Below are positions 8,537-19,493 of a stretch of 64,000 nucleotides of DNA, in pieces. Where the stretch lies: NCBI GenBank assembly GCA_017306015.1, contig JAFKJK010000011.1, positions 124,001 to 188,000 on the forward strand, in the 5' to 3' direction. The notes beneath the pieces are model-generated. The model had not been told where the DNA came from. It ran no database searches and was given only the letters and a program-made list of their open reading frames with translations. Position numbers and translations under genes: made by a program. The first letter of the stretch is position 1. Each line of letters starts with the position of its first letter. Source of the stretch: Propionibacteriaceae bacterium. Lineage in GTDB: Bacteria > Actinomycetota > Actinomycetes > Propionibacteriales > Propionibacteriaceae.

Positions 8537-8806
8537 CGCGGCCGACCTCCCGGCTGCAATCCATTTCCCCTTGTGAACGGCGTTTCTGGCCCCCTTCCGT
8601 GTTGAAGAGATAACCGGCCAGTAGCCTGCGAGCATCACTGCGAGTAGGACGCGTAATAGCACGTTTGCGTGCGCTTGGTTGCCTCTTTCGCGGAATTCGC
8701 GAGATCTGTAGACGGCGGGTGCGTCGACGCGCGAATATTGCTCCCAGCAGTTCGCGAAGGCTGGTTCGGTGGGCCAGCCCGGTCGCGACCCAGAGGGAGA
8801 CCCAAG

Positions 8807-11800
8807 ATGTCATCGCACCCCACCCACGCCCGTTTCTCCGGCACAACTCGCGCTACGCTGGATGGCGGGCTGCGACGTGCTGCATCGGTCAGGGTATTGT
8901 CGGGCGTCGCCTCACTGGCGGTGGTGTTCACCCTGTTTGGGGGCAGCGGCATCGCGCGGGCCGAGGACTCGACGCCTGTGCCCACAGCCACAGCCACGGC
9001 GACCTCGAAGCCGTCCGTCGGCGCGAGTCCGTCAGACGAGTCGGTACCGTCGGCTGCGGAGACATCCGTCGCTGCGACCCCTTCGGACGAGTCGGTGTCG
9101 TCGGCTCCAGAACCGTCCGTCGATGCGACCCCTTCGGACCATCCGGTGCCCCCCTCGTCTGTGGCGGCGTCCGGTCCTACCCAGACCGAGCCCACCGAAG
9201 ATCCCAGCCCAGACACCACTACTGCCGCGACGGAAGCCTCGCCATCGCCGACCGAGTCGCGATCGCCGGACCCGACCGACACGCCCTTGTCCGGCGTGCT
9301 GCCCGTGGCGCAGCTGAATCAGGCTGACCAGCCGGCAGCTGACGCTACCGGTTCGGTCACCGGAGTGGTCACCGGCCCGGACGGGCAGCCGCTCGAAGAC
9401 GTGGGCGTTGACATCTTGGTCGATGCCGACGGTGCACTCGACCCCATCGGGACGACCTCCACCGACAAGTTCGGTGCGTACACGTTCACTGACGTGGCCG
9501 CAGGCACCTACTCGCTGCTCTTCTGGGCCGACGGTTTCGCCTCGGTGTACTGGGGCGGTGCCCCCGTCGAGAAGGCAGCGGAGACCTTCGCCGTCACCAC
9601 AGACGCCGTGACGCACAATGTCCAGTTGGCTGCGGCCGCGACGATCGCGGGCACCCTGAAGACAGTCGACGACGACCCCATCAAGGACGCCTCGGTGCAC
9701 CTGTCCTGGCATGACCCCCAGTCCGGCACCGACTATCCGCTCGATTCCGCGGCGAAGTCCAACTCCGACGGTCAGTGGAAGATCACGAACCTCGTCGCCG
9801 GGACGTACACGGCGGAGTTCATCGCTGACGGCTATCTGAGCGAGTGGTACGACGATCAGACCGACCAGGCGCACGCGACGCCGATCACGGCCGAGGCGGG
9901 GAATACCGAGAAGGCGGACGCGTCGCTCGCCTCCGACGAACAGCCGGCGGCTACGGGGAGCGTCTCGGGAACCGTTCGTGGCGGCGGCTCCGGTTTGGCG
10001 CACGTTCTGGTCACGCTCTACCGCGCCGAGGGCGACGCGGACGCCCCCACCTTCCACAAGGTCGACTCGACTCGCTCCGATGTCGACGGCAGCTACTCGT
10101 TCACCGAGGTCGCGAACGGGACGTACTCGCTGTTCTTCGACGACAGCTCCGGCTACCTCGACCGCTGGCTCGGTGGCTTCGCCGATTCCGCCAAGGCGGT
10201 GACGTTCAGGGTCACCGGCAGCGCGGTCGAGGCCGATGACATCAGCCTGCCGCTCGGCGCGACGGTGTCAGGCCTCGTCAAGGGCGACGGCGGCCCGCTC
10301 GCGGACGCCTCGGTGACGCTCTACACCAGCTGTGGGCACGGCTGCACCAACTGGAAGGCCTCCACCTCCACCGGCTCCGACGGCCACTACACCTTCACCG
10401 GCCTCGAGGACGACGTCTACTCGCTGTACGTTACGGCGATCGGCTACGTCAGCCAGTGGTTCGGCGGCTCGTTCTATCAGGCCTCCGCCCAGACCTTCGC
10501 TACCGCGACGGCCAGTACCGTCCTGCCTGATGTCCAGTTGCAGCACGGTGGTTCGATCTCCGGAACGGTCAACGGCGATTCCGGGGCGCTGACCAGTGTC
10601 GAGGTCGACCTGTACGGCTACCTCAGCGACGGGCAGTACTTCACTCAGGTCGCCTGGACGTACACGGACTCCAGTGGCGAGTACTCGTTCCCGAATCTTC
10701 CTGACGGTGTCTTCACCCTGCGCGTCCATGGCTCCGGCGACTACGTGACCCAGTGGCTGGGCAGCGCCCCCAGCTCCGCCACCGCTACCCGGCTCACCAT
10801 TGCCAACAAGTCGGCGATCACCCAGGACGTGCAACTCACCATTGGCGGGTCTGTGTCTGGGACGGTCACCCAGGATGGCACCCCGATCAGCGGGTACCTG
10901 TACCTCTACACGTGGAACAGCGGCGCCGCCGACTACGTCACCAGCACCTGGACGGACGGCAGTTCGTACTCCTTCACCGGCCTGCCCAGCGGCGACTACA
11001 CCCTCGAGCTCCATCGCTCCGGGACGTGGACTTGGCTCGGCGGCGCCACGAACTCCAACGACGCTCAGAAGTTCACGATCGTCGCCCCAGCCCCAACCGT
11101 GCAGAATTTCGCCCTCACCACAGCCGGCGGCACGGTGTCCGGCATGGTCACCGCGGGCGACGTCGCTCAGCCGAACGTCTACCTGCGCCTCGACAAGTTC
11201 TCCAACGGCTACGCCGACTCCGTGACCTCCGTCTACACCGACTCCGAGGGCCACTTCTTCTTCACCGGCCTGGCCGACGGCGAGTACACCCTGTACTTCT
11301 CCGGTTCCGGTGACTACGGACAGCAGTACCTCGGCGGAACCTGGAACTACGCCATCGCGACACGGTTCACCATCGCCTCGGCGAGCTCAGTCACCCAGAA
11401 CTTCGCCCTGGTGCGCGGACAGACCGTGGCCGGCACGGTGACCGGGGACAACGGGCCGCTGGCGAACGTGAACGTCCAGCTGTACTCGTCGGGTGCCTAC
11501 CTCTGGTCGACCTCGACCGGCAGCGACGGCACCTACAGTATCCGTGGCGTCGTCCCGGGCACCTACACCGTGCAGTTCTCGAACGCCGGCGTCTACCAGA
11601 ACGCGTGGCTCGGCGGCGCCACCAACTCCGATGACGCGGACACGTTCACCGTTCCGGCCGACGACCCGATCGTCGCCGACATCCAGCTCGTCCGCGGCGG
11701 CACGGTCTCCGGAACCATCTCCGGCGCGGACGGCGGGCTGGGCAACGTCCAGATCCAGCTGTCCGGCAACAGCTACTACAAGACGGTCTACACCAACTAC

Positions 11801-14800
11801 GACGGGACCTATCGCTTCCAGGGTCTCGCGGACGGCACCTACTCGCTGTGGATCTCCGGGACAGGCGGTTACATCTCCACCACAACGTCCACGTTCATGA
11901 TCCAGGGCGCGAACTCGGTGGTCAGGGACGTTCGGCTGACCAAGGGCGGCACCGTCTCAGGCACCGTGACCGGCGGCGGCGCGGGCTTGGCGAGCGTGCC
12001 GGTATACCTCCACCAGTGGTGGGCCGGTGGCGGCACCAGCTACGTGTCCAACGTCCAAACCAACCCTGACGGTACGTACTCCCTCACCGGGCTGGCCGAC
12101 GGAACCTACACCCTGTACTTCTACGGGACCGGCAACTATGTCAGCGACTGGCTGGGTGGTGTCGCGGACTCCGCGGACGCGCAGACCTTCACCATCTCGG
12201 GCGGGAACACTGTGGTGGAGAACGAGGCGATGACCCTCGGCGGTACGGTCGCTGGCAATGTCACCGGTGGCGGCTTGGGGCTGGCGAACAGCTACGTGAC
12301 GCTGTACGACGCCGACGGCGGTCTTGTGCGTGACACGTACACCAGCACGACCGGAACGTACACGATCACCGGGGTGCGGGCCGGCACCTACACGCTGCAC
12401 TTTGGCGGTGCCGGCGACTATGTCGGCAAGTGGCTCGGCGACGGCTCCAGCAGTGCCACGGCGACGACGTTCACCGTCACGGCCGGTGGCACGGTCACTC
12501 GCGACGCGCAGCTGGCCCTCGGCGGGTCGGTGTCCGGCACGATTTCCGGCGGCGGCACCGCGCTGGCCGGCGCAGAAGTCGAGCTCTACCGGCTCTACGT
12601 CGAAGACGGCTACACCGAGACCGACTGGGTAGCCTCCACCGAATCCGGTGCATCGGGGGGCTACCGGCTGGCGGGCCTGGAGCCAGGCACCTACTCCCTG
12701 GTCGCCTCTGCCGACGGCTACGTTCGGGCATGGCTGGGCGGCGCCTCGAGCGCCGACTCCGCAACCACCTTCACGATCACGTCGTCGGAGGCGATGACCG
12801 GACGGGACCTCGACCTCACCAAGGCCGCGACCATCTCGGGTACCGTCACCGGAGCCCACGGCGAGGGCGTCGCCGATGTCTATGTCAAGTTCTACCGCTA
12901 TGTCAGTGGTAGCAATGCCGACTACGCGGACGGCTACGACTACCAGACGAGCACCTCCACCGCCTCCGACGGGCACTACTCGATCGGCAACCTGCCGCCG
13001 GGAACGTACAAGGTCGAGTTCGCTGCGTGGAACACCGACTACGTCAGCGAGTGGTGGGACGGCAAGTACTCCGAGGCTGCGGCCGACACGGTCACGGTGG
13101 CCTCCGGCCAGACGAAGACGGCGAACGCGACGCTCGGCACCGGTGTGACCGTGACCGGTCACGCGACCGAGGTCGGCGGTGCGGCGCTCCCCGACGGCAC
13201 CGTGGTAGAACTCCAGCGGTGGTATCCCGCGAGCAACTACTGGGACGAAGAGGACTCGACCGAACTTGCGGCCGACGGCGCCTACTCCTTCACTCGGCTG
13301 ACCCCGGGAGACACCTACCGCCTTGTCACCCGGCCGTTCGGACGGGATTACGCTTCCGACACCTTCACGAGGGCCACCGAAGGAACCGTCACGGTCGACC
13401 TCTCGGTGCCGTCCGGCGCCTGGGTGTCGGGACGGGTCCTGGACGAGAACAGTGCTGTCGTCCGGAACGTCGAGCTCACCGCTTGGGATCGCGCCGGGCG
13501 GAGAGCGGGCCTGGTCAGCTGGAACGGCGACGCCTTCACGGTGAAGGGCCTGTTCCAGGGCGCCTACACCCTGTCGGCGTCCTCCTCCGGCGTCCCGAAC
13601 CGCTTCCTCGGCGGTGCGGACACCATCAAGACCGCCACCTTCCTCACCCTCACCGGGACGGAACGGCTCACCGGAAAGGACATCGTCTACGCCACCGGCG
13701 CCACTGTCATCGGCCGAGTCACGGACGCCACGTCCAGCAGCCCGTTGAGAGGCGTTGAGGTGTCGCTGGTGACCAGGAACGGGACCGTCGTCGCGTCCAC
13801 CTCCACCGGAGCCGACGGGACCTACTCGGTGGGTCGGGTGCCGAAGGGCATCTACGCGCTGTGGTTCGACGGTGAGGGCGACCATGTCAGCCAATGGTGG
13901 GGTGGTGAGCCCGGCAGCGACAGCACAACCGGCTATTTCACCCTGACCACCGGAACTCTGACCCGTGACCTCGCACTGTCCAGCCCCGGCTCGGTAACCG
14001 GCGTGCTCAGCGGGTACGGTTCGTATGCCGAAGTGATGCTCTATCAGCGCACCGCCGACGGCGACCTCGACTGGGTCGACGAACGGGAGATCTACTCCTC
14101 CGACGGCCCGCAGGCCAGCTTCAGCTTCGGCGGCCTCGCGCCGGGCGACTACTACCTGCGCCTGAACGCGTCGATCCTCAGCCACAGCTACTGGTGGCCG
14201 AGCGCGCTCACGTCCGACTCCGCCGAGGCGATCACCGTGACCGCCGGCGGGACGGCCAACCTCGGCGCGTTCGCGCTGGCCGCCCCAAGCGGCACCGGGG
14301 TGGTGAAGGGCACGATTTCGGCCCAGGCAGGAGTGAACTGGTCGAGCGCCTCCGTGGAGCTCGAAACCACCGACGGCTCGACGGTCGCGTCCGACGAGTC
14401 CGTAGCCGGCGGCGCCTACGAGATCACCGGTGTACCTGCGGGGACGTACTTCGTCCGCCTGCACTACAACCAGAGCGGCTACGCGTCCGACTCGTGGTAC
14501 CCCGGACTGCTGACACGAAACGGGGCGACACCGGTCGAGGTCGGCGATGGTGCGACGATCACTGCCAACCTGACCCTGTCGGCGACGACGGCGTCGCTCT
14601 CGGGGACGGTCACCGGGCCGAACGGCGAGCCGGTGTCCGGCGTCTATGTCGAACTCAGCGCCAGCAGCCCGACCGACCCGTTCGCCAACGACGTGGCGGA
14701 GACCGAGACGGACGCGCACGGCCACTACGCCTTCAACTCCGAGCTGGTGTCCGGCCAGGCGTACTCGATCCGGGTCTACGACGACTCCGAGGCCGAGCAG

Positions 14801-17506
14801 TACCTCACCTACTACTACGGCGGCGTCAGCTACGACACCGCCGGCAGCTTCGTCGCCGGAACCACCACGACGCTCGATGTCACCATGCAGGTCGTCGGCA
14901 GCGTCTCCGGCACCGTGACCGATGCGGTCGGCTCGGCGGTCGGCGGTATCCGGGTTCACCTGATTCCGGCCGCCGGCGGTTACGAAGAGACGACCACCAC
15001 CGATGACGACGGCACGTACACGCTCGACTGGCTGCGTCCGGGAACCTACACCGTGCGCTTCGGCACCTACACCGCCGAATCCGACGACTGCGACGACTGT
15101 GTAACCTCCTCCACCAGTGGCCAGGGCGTCCTCGCTCCGCTGTGGTACGACGCTGCGTCCACCCCGTCCACGGCCAAGACCGTGACCGTGGCCAGCGGCG
15201 GCAAAGTCACCGGTATCAACGGCTCGCTCGGGTTGGCCGGCGAGCTCAGCGGAGCGGTTTCCGGCCTTGTTGGCGGCAAGACCAGTTGGCTGCACGTCGC
15301 CGTCGTCACCCTGTACACCGCTGACGGCGAGCAACTCGCCCAGACGACAGCCGGTGCCAACGGCGCGCCGGGTGCGTACTCGTTCAGCGTCCCGGCCGGC
15401 TCCTACAAGGTCTGCGCGGCGCCTCCGGTGGGCTACACCGGCTCGGTGAGCTGTGCGGGCTCGGTGTCGTCCAGGTTCCGGTCCCTCCTCGTGGCCATGG
15501 CCAGCGACCCGATCGGGCAGGCCGGCGTCCTGTTCGTCGGCGCTGGGCAGGAACTCGAGGTCAACGACATCGACCTCGGCGCTGTCGCGCCGACAACCAT
15601 CACCGGTCCCGTCCCGACGATCACGGTCGGCGGGCAGTCCGTGGTGGCAGCCGGGGTAGGTGACACCCTTACCGCCGTCCCGGGAACGTGGTCGCCGGTC
15701 AGCGTGACGCTCTCGTACACATGGCGCGTTGGAGGGGTCGCGGTCGGCAGTGGCGCCACCTACGTGGTGGCTGCCGCCGACGCCGGCAGGACGATCAGGG
15801 TCACGGTAACCGCGACCGGCGACGGTCTGGGCTCGCAGGAGCAGACCTCCGGCAGCGTCACCATCGGTGCCGCCCCCACCCAGGTGTTCACCACCACTCC
15901 GAAGCCGGCGATCACTGGTGATCCGACGGTGGGCAGCACGCTCATCGCTGCGGCGGGTACCTGGGTTCCGGCGCCGGACCCGCCGACGTATCAGTGGTTG
16001 CGGGATGGCGCGGCGATCAAGGACGCCACGGACTCGACGTACCAACTCGTCGCCGGTGACGCCGGGCACGCGATCTCGGTCACGGTGACGGGCAAGAAGG
16101 CCGGATACCAGACGGCGTCCCAGACTTCGTCGCCGACTCTGACCGTCCTGGACTTCACTGCCGCCCCAGTGCCGACGATCACGGGGACGGCACAGGTCGG
16201 TCAGACGTTGACCCTCCATGACGGGACGTGGCCTGCGGGCGGCACTCTCGCGCATCAGTGGGAGAGCGGTAGTGACGTCGTAGGTACGGGAGACACCTAC
16301 CTGATCGGGGCTGGGGATCTGACCAGGAAGATCACGGTCACGACCACTTGGTCGAAGACCGGGTATCCGTCGGTGCCGCGAACCTCGACCGAGACCGACA
16401 AGGTCGCCAACGGCAAGCTGGCCGCCGGGACGGTGACGATTACCGGTGATCTGACGGTGGGCCAGACCCTGACCGCTTCGAAGACCGGCTGGCCGGACGG
16501 AGTGTCGGTCAGCTATCAGTGGAAGCGAGCCGACACCAACATCGCGACGGGTTCGAGCTATCTCGTCGTCGCCGCGGACAAGGGCAAGGTGTTGACGGTG
16601 GTCGCTACGGGCGTCAAGGCCGGCTACGACACGGCGACGGCGTTCGTCTCCACCTCCGCGGTGGCGGCCGGCACTCTGACGACGGCGAAGCCGAGCGTGT
16701 CGGGCGACGCGACGGTCGGGAAGAAGTTGGCTGTCTCGGCGGGGACGTGGGGACCAGGGACGGTGGATCTCGCCTACCAGTGGCTGCGGGGGACGTCCGA
16801 GATCAGTGGTGCGACCGCGCCCGAGTACGTGCCGACGACAGCTGACGTCGGCGCGAAGCTCTCGGTTCGCGTCACCGGCACCAAGGACGGGTACGAGACC
16901 GCTTCGCGGACCTCGGACGAGACCGCGGCCGTCGTCGCGCCCGTTGAGCCCGCCAAGGACTTCACCGCGGCGCCGACTCCCACGATCTCGGTGACGGGCA
17001 AGCTGAAGGTCGGTGCGAAGCTGACCGCGAACACCGGCTCGTGGCAGCCGGATCCCAGCACCCTCGCCGTCCAGTGGCTGCTGGGCGGGACGGTCATCCC
17101 GGGTGCGACCGGGACCACCTACACCGTGGTCGCAGCGGACGCCGGGCTCAAGCTCACCGTCCAGGTGACCGCATCCAGGGCTGGCTACGAAACGCAGATC
17201 AAGACCTCCGCGGCGACCGCAACCGTGCCGTACTTGGGCAAGACCAAGGCCGCGACGCCGAAGATCTCGGGGACGGCGAAGGTCGGCAAGACGTTGAAGG
17301 CGAAGCCGGGGACGTGGAAGCCGAAGGGGTTCAGTTACAGCTATCAGTGGTTCCGTTCGGGAGCGGTGATTACTGGTGCGACGAAGGCCAGTTACAAGCT
17401 CACGGCTGCTGACAAGGGCAAGAAGCTGACGGTGAAGGTGACCGGGAAGAAGGCCGGTTATCCGACGGTGACCAAGGCGTCCAAGGCGACCGGAAAGGTG
17501 AAGTAG
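8807..17506 (+). CDS. Giant secreted repeat protein (about 21 CnaB-like and 7 Ig-like repeats)
   Basis: A 2899-residue exported protein of unknown function. ATG 8807 has GAGGGAGA 6 nt upstream and gives an N-terminus with a long basic region and hydrophobic segment (LASVVFTLFGG-type) ending near residue 52 at ARA-ED. Residues 55-175 are Ser/Thr/Pro-rich with three SDESV-type subrepeats. From about 180 to 2260 there are about 21 degenerate repeats of 90-115 residues, each with GSVSGTV at the start, DGTYSFTGL and GTYTLxF in the middle and YVxxWLGG near the end; these resemble carboxypeptidase-regulatory/CnaB beta-sandwich domains. Residues 2262-2899 hold seven Ig-like repeats (VGxTLTAxxGTW, YQWLR, KAGY). 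The last is Lys-rich and recurs in neighbouring proteins. No LPXTG or C-terminal membrane anchor is visible. The 270 nt upstream contain no gene. The role is probably at the cell surface (inference). Confidence 0.88.
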   Translation: MSSHPTHARFSGTTRATLDGGLRRAASVRVLSGVASLAVVFTLFGGSGIARAEDSTPVPTATATATSKPSVGASPSDESVPSAAETSVAATPSDESVSSAPEPSVDATPSDHPVPPSSVAASGPTQTEPTEDPSPDTTTAATEASPSPTESRSPDPTDTPLSGVLPVAQLNQADQPAADATGSVTGVVTGPDGQPLEDVGVDILVDADGALDPIGTTSTDKFGAYTFTDVAAGTYSLLFWADGFASVYWGGAPVEKAAETFAVTTDAVTHNVQLAAAATIAGTLKTVDDDPIKDASVHLSWHDPQSGTDYPLDSAAKSNSDGQWKITNLVAGTYTAEFIADGYLSEWYDDQTDQAHATPITAEAGNTEKADASLASDEQPAATGSVSGTVRGGGSGLAHVLVTLYRAEGDADAPTFHKVDSTRSDVDGSYSFTEVANGTYSLFFDDSSGYLDRWLGGFADSAKAVTFRVTGSAVEADDISLPLGATVSGLVKGDGGPLADASVTLYTSCGHGCTNWKASTSTGSDGHYTFTGLEDDVYSLYVTAIGYVSQWFGGSFYQASAQTFATATASTVLPDVQLQHGGSISGTVNGDSGALTSVEVDLYGYLSDGQYFTQVAWTYTDSSGEYSFPNLPDGVFTLRVHGSGDYVTQWLGSAPSSATATRLTIANKSAITQDVQLTIGGSVSGTVTQDGTPISGYLYLYTWNSGAADYVTSTWTDGSSYSFTGLPSGDYTLELHRSGTWTWLGGATNSNDAQKFTIVAPAPTVQNFALTTAGGTVSGMVTAGDVAQPNVYLRLDKFSNGYADSVTSVYTDSEGHFFFTGLADGEYTLYFSGSGDYGQQYLGGTWNYAIATRFTIASASSVTQNFALVRGQTVAGTVTGDNGPLANVNVQLYSSGAYLWSTSTGSDGTYSIRGVVPGTYTVQFSNAGVYQNAWLGGATNSDDADTFTVPADDPIVADIQLVRGGTVSGTISGADGGLGNVQIQLSGNSYYKTVYTNYDGTYRFQGLADGTYSLWISGTGGYISTTTSTFMIQGANSVVRDVRLTKGGTVSGTVTGGGAGLASVPVYLHQWWAGGGTSYVSNVQTNPDGTYSLTGLADGTYTLYFYGTGNYVSDWLGGVADSADAQTFTISGGNTVVENEAMTLGGTVAGNVTGGGLGLANSYVTLYDADGGLVRDTYTSTTGTYTITGVRAGTYTLHFGGAGDYVGKWLGDGSSSATATTFTVTAGGTVTRDAQLALGGSVSGTISGGGTALAGAEVELYRLYVEDGYTETDWVASTESGASGGYRLAGLEPGTYSLVASADGYVRAWLGGASSADSATTFTITSSEAMTGRDLDLTKAATISGTVTGAHGEGVADVYVKFYRYVSGSNADYADGYDYQTSTSTASDGHYSIGNLPPGTYKVEFAAWNTDYVSEWWDGKYSEAAADTVTVASGQTKTANATLGTGVTVTGHATEVGGAALPDGTVVELQRWYPASNYWDEEDSTELAADGAYSFTRLTPGDTYRLVTRPFGRDYASDTFTRATEGTVTVDLSVPSGAWVSGRVLDENSAVVRNVELTAWDRAGRRAGLVSWNGDAFTVKGLFQGAYTLSASSSGVPNRFLGGADTIKTATFLTLTGTERLTGKDIVYATGATVIGRVTDATSSSPLRGVEVSLVTRNGTVVASTSTGADGTYSVGRVPKGIYALWFDGEGDHVSQWWGGEPGSDSTTGYFTLTTGTLTRDLALSSPGSVTGVLSGYGSYAEVMLYQRTADGDLDWVDEREIYSSDGPQASFSFGGLAPGDYYLRLNASILSHSYWWPSALTSDSAEAITVTAGGTANLGAFALAAPSGTGVVKGTISAQAGVNWSSASVELETTDGSTVASDESVAGGAYEITGVPAGTYFVRLHYNQSGYASDSWYPGLLTRNGATPVEVGDGATITANLTLSATTASLSGTVTGPNGEPVSGVYVELSASSPTDPFANDVAETETDAHGHYAFNSELVSGQAYSIRVYDDSEAEQYLTYYYGGVSYDTAGSFVAGTTTTLDVTMQVVGSVSGTVTDAVGSAVGGIRVHLIPAAGGYEETTTTDDDGTYTLDWLRPGTYTVRFGTYTAESDDCDDCVTSSTSGQGVLAPLWYDAASTPSTAKTVTVASGGKVTGINGSLGLAGELSGAVSGLVGGKTSWLHVAVVTLYTADGEQLAQTTAGANGAPGAYSFSVPAGSYKVCAAPPVGYTGSVSCAGSVSSRFRSLLVAMASDPIGQAGVLFVGAGQELEVNDIDLGAVAPTTITGPVPTITVGGQSVVAAGVGDTLTAVPGTWSPVSVTLSYTWRVGGVAVGSGATYVVAAADAGRTIRVTVTATGDGLGSQEQTSGSVTIGAAPTQVFTTTPKPAITGDPTVGSTLIAAAGTWVPAPDPPTYQWLRDGAAIKDATDSTYQLVAGDAGHAISVTVTGKKAGYQTASQTSSPTLTVLDFTAAPVPTITGTAQVGQTLTLHDGTWPAGGTLAHQWESGSDVVGTGDTYLIGAGDLTRKITVTTTWSKTGYPSVPRTSTETDKVANGKLAAGTVTITGDLTVGQTLTASKTGWPDGVSVSYQWKRADTNIATGSSYLVVAADKGKVLTVVATGVKAGYDTATAFVSTSAVAAGTLTTAKPSVSGDATVGKKLAVSAGTWGPGTVDLAYQWLRGTSEISGATAPEYVPTTADVGAKLSVRVTGTKDGYETASRTSDETAAVVAPVEPAKDFTAAPTPTISVTGKLKVGAKLTANTGSWQPDPSTLAVQWLLGGTVIPGATGTTYTVVAADAGLKLTVQVTASRAGYETQIKTSAATATVPYLGKTKAATPKISGTAKVGKTLKAKPGTWKPKGFSYSYQWFRSGAVITGATKASYKLTAADKGKKLTVKVTGKKAGYPTVTKASKATGKVK

Positions 17507-17518
17507 CCACTGCCTCTG

Positions 17519-17558
17519 CTGCCGGGATGACAGGAGTCCAACCGCGCCATCCCGGCAG
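17519..17558 (+). terminator. Hairpin after the giant surface protein gene
   Basis: CTGCCGGGATG at 17519-17529 and CATCCCGGCAG at 17548-17558 form a perfect 11-bp stem with an 18-nt loop, 12 nt after the stop codon. No U-run follows, so termination efficiency is uncertain. The stem also resembles the dispersed CCGGGATGAC-type palindromes. Confidence 0.5.
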
Positions 17559-17702
17559 AAGCTGGAATACCGCCCGGTACCCCCAGGGCCTGTTTGCCAT
17601 CCCCGCGGACCGCCGGGAGATCTTGGTCGGATCCTCTAGCATGCGTTCGATGCGAGGTCCCGGGTCGCTGGGCACAGGAGATCGTTGGCCGAGCATCGCT
17701 TG

Positions 17703-17766
17703 CCCTGAGCCTGTCGAAGGGTCGAGGCCCTTACTCTCGACCCTTCGCCCCTCGACAGGCTCGGGA
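17703..17766. repeat. Dispersed CCTGAGCCTGTCGAAGG-type inverted repeat
   Basis: CCTGAGCCTGTCGAAGGGTC on the left is answered by GACCCTTCGCCCC and TCGACAGGCTCGGG on the right, forming a long interrupted palindrome. Sequences of this type (CCTGAGCCTGTCGAAGG) are widespread intergenic repeats in high-GC bacteria. Related pieces recur at 19357-19438. The rest of 17559-17800 shows no gene. Confidence 0.6.
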
Positions 17767-17799
17767 ACAGACCCGCCCGCTCGTCAGTGTTGGGTGGTC

Positions 17800-19247
17800 A
17801 ATCTGGCGTGGATGCGTGGGCGCTAGTGTGGGTCGACGCATCTGGTGGAACCACCATGGAAACACCGTCTTTCCGAACACGGCGCGCCACCTGTCGGCGG
17901 CAGGATCTCTGCTGGGTTCGACGATGCCGTGGTGGTGCGGACAGACCAAGACCAGATTCCACAAGAGCGGTTGGTCCGCCCAGGTACCAGGAGATCAGGT
18001 GATTGGCTTCACAGTCGCCGGGTGGTTTGTCGCAGCCGGGGAAGATTCAACCCACGTCACGCAGTTCCAAGGCTGCCCGGATGGCTACGGTGACCAGACG
18101 CTGCATCCGGCCGACGTCGAGCGGTTCGGATGGGCCGACCAGCACCACCGGGAGGATGTCGGCGTCACACAACAGCTGCCGGACTACCGATGCGGGGAGG
18201 GGTCCGCCGGTACCGACTAGCTTCGCTCCTAGGCTGGCACCGGTGCACTGTTAGGCCAGCTTGTCGGCCGACAGGGTGATCACGATCCGGGGACGGTCTC
18301 CACCGTGGGTTGGTGCCACAGCTTGTCGGGTGTGGGCGGCAGCCATGGCGAGTAGCCCGTCGGTCCTGCGCATGGCGGGTGTGACGGGTTCGGCCATCGG
18401 GTCGAGGGGTCGATGCAGCGCCGTTTCTCGGCTGCTGCGTAGGCCTCGATGATCTGGATCAGCGGCTCAGCCGAGGCGACCGGTAGGGAGTCCCGGATCA
18501 GGACCGATCCTTCACCGTTGTTGGTGAATTCCAGGAACCGGTGGTTGGGGGCGCGGCGTTCTTGGCGTTCGAGCCGTTTTGCTTCGAGCTGGTCGGCGGT
18601 TTCCGGCGACAATCTTTCGACAAGATAGCTGGTCAGGTGGCGCAACTCTGAGCTGTTGTGGGCTTCGGCAAAGCCAACCATCATTTCCGGAGCCTCAACG
18701 ACCGTCTGATCGTCGAACTCTTGCGGCAGATCGGCGAGCACACCGGTGATCGCCCCCGCCTGAGCGGGCAACACCGACCCGGCCAGTGCGGCCGTGGCGA
18801 TGATCGGGAACTGTTGCAGGCCTTGCCGGCCTTGACCAGCCGGGCCGCTTCCCTGGGAGTCAGATCCATACTCTCGGCCAGCCACGTCCGTGTTGCCGTC
18901 TTGCGCTCGTTCCAGGCCGCATCAGCGGCTTCGATCCTGGTCGCAAGCTGCCGCTGCCACGCCTCCAGCCGTCTAGCCACGGATACTCTCCTGCAACAAC
19001 TGCAGCTGCTCAGCCTCCGTGGGCAGCCGCAGTCGGTCATCCGTCAGGGCGCCAGGACGGCGTCCAGGGTGGCCAACAACTGGCCACCATCGAGCTGCCC
19101 CGAATTCCCTTTCCATACCTCAAGCGCTAGACGTCGCCACTGACAGTCCTCAGTCCCAAACCGCCCATTCGAAGACTGCTGGAAAGCCTGGATAATCGCG
19201 CACGACCGCTGGACATTCTCCCAGACTGGGCCGTATTTGGCCTCCAC
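17800..19247 (-). pseudogene. Broken DUF222/HNH endonuclease gene (13E12-repeat family)
   Basis: Fragments of one DUF222-HNH protein can be followed on the minus strand through several frames. The N-terminal piece at 19247-19044 ends LLATLDAVLAP-stop. The sequence continues in other frames as DDRLRLPTEAEQLQLL, then VARRLEAWQRQLATRIEAAD (about 18990-18840), then PIIATAALAG to EAYAAAEKRR (about 18820-18420), then DPMAEPVTPAM to ITLSADKLA-stop (about 18400-18250). After that comes the C-terminal HNH part, with CEANHLI and LVCPHHHGIVEP split by a further frameshift (about 18030-17870). At least four frameshifts and two stops are needed, so the gene is dead. These families often occur in many copies per actinobacterial genome. 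Confidence 0.8.
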
Positions 19248-19249
19248 GC

Positions 19250-19440
19250 ATTCGTGCGATCAGACGGAGATCCCGGGTCGAAGCCCGCGATGACGGGGGC
19301 GAGACGTCCCGAGGCGAGGCGCGGAACGACCGAGTCATTGGCCGAGTGACCCCTCGACCCTCGACAAGCTCGGGGACCGACAAGCTCAGGGCAGGCGGAA
19401 CTCGGGGGCCGACTGGTCTTTCGCTGAGCTTGTCAAGGCG
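19250..19440. repeat. Patch of dispersed intergenic repeats
   Basis: The gap between the HNH pseudogene and the next gene holds a GATCCCGGGTCGAAGCCCG-like palindrome (about 19268-19295), then three AAGCTC/GAGCTTGTC half-sites (TCGACAAGCTCGGGG near 19357, GACAAGCTCAGGG near 19380, GCTGAGCTTGTCAAGG near 19423). These are common high-GC intergenic repeats. No gene is seen in 19248-19493. Confidence 0.55.
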
Positions 19441-19493
19441 GAGACTGGGGCCAAGGGACGACAGCAACGAGACCTCGGAGGGGTCGCCGGGGC

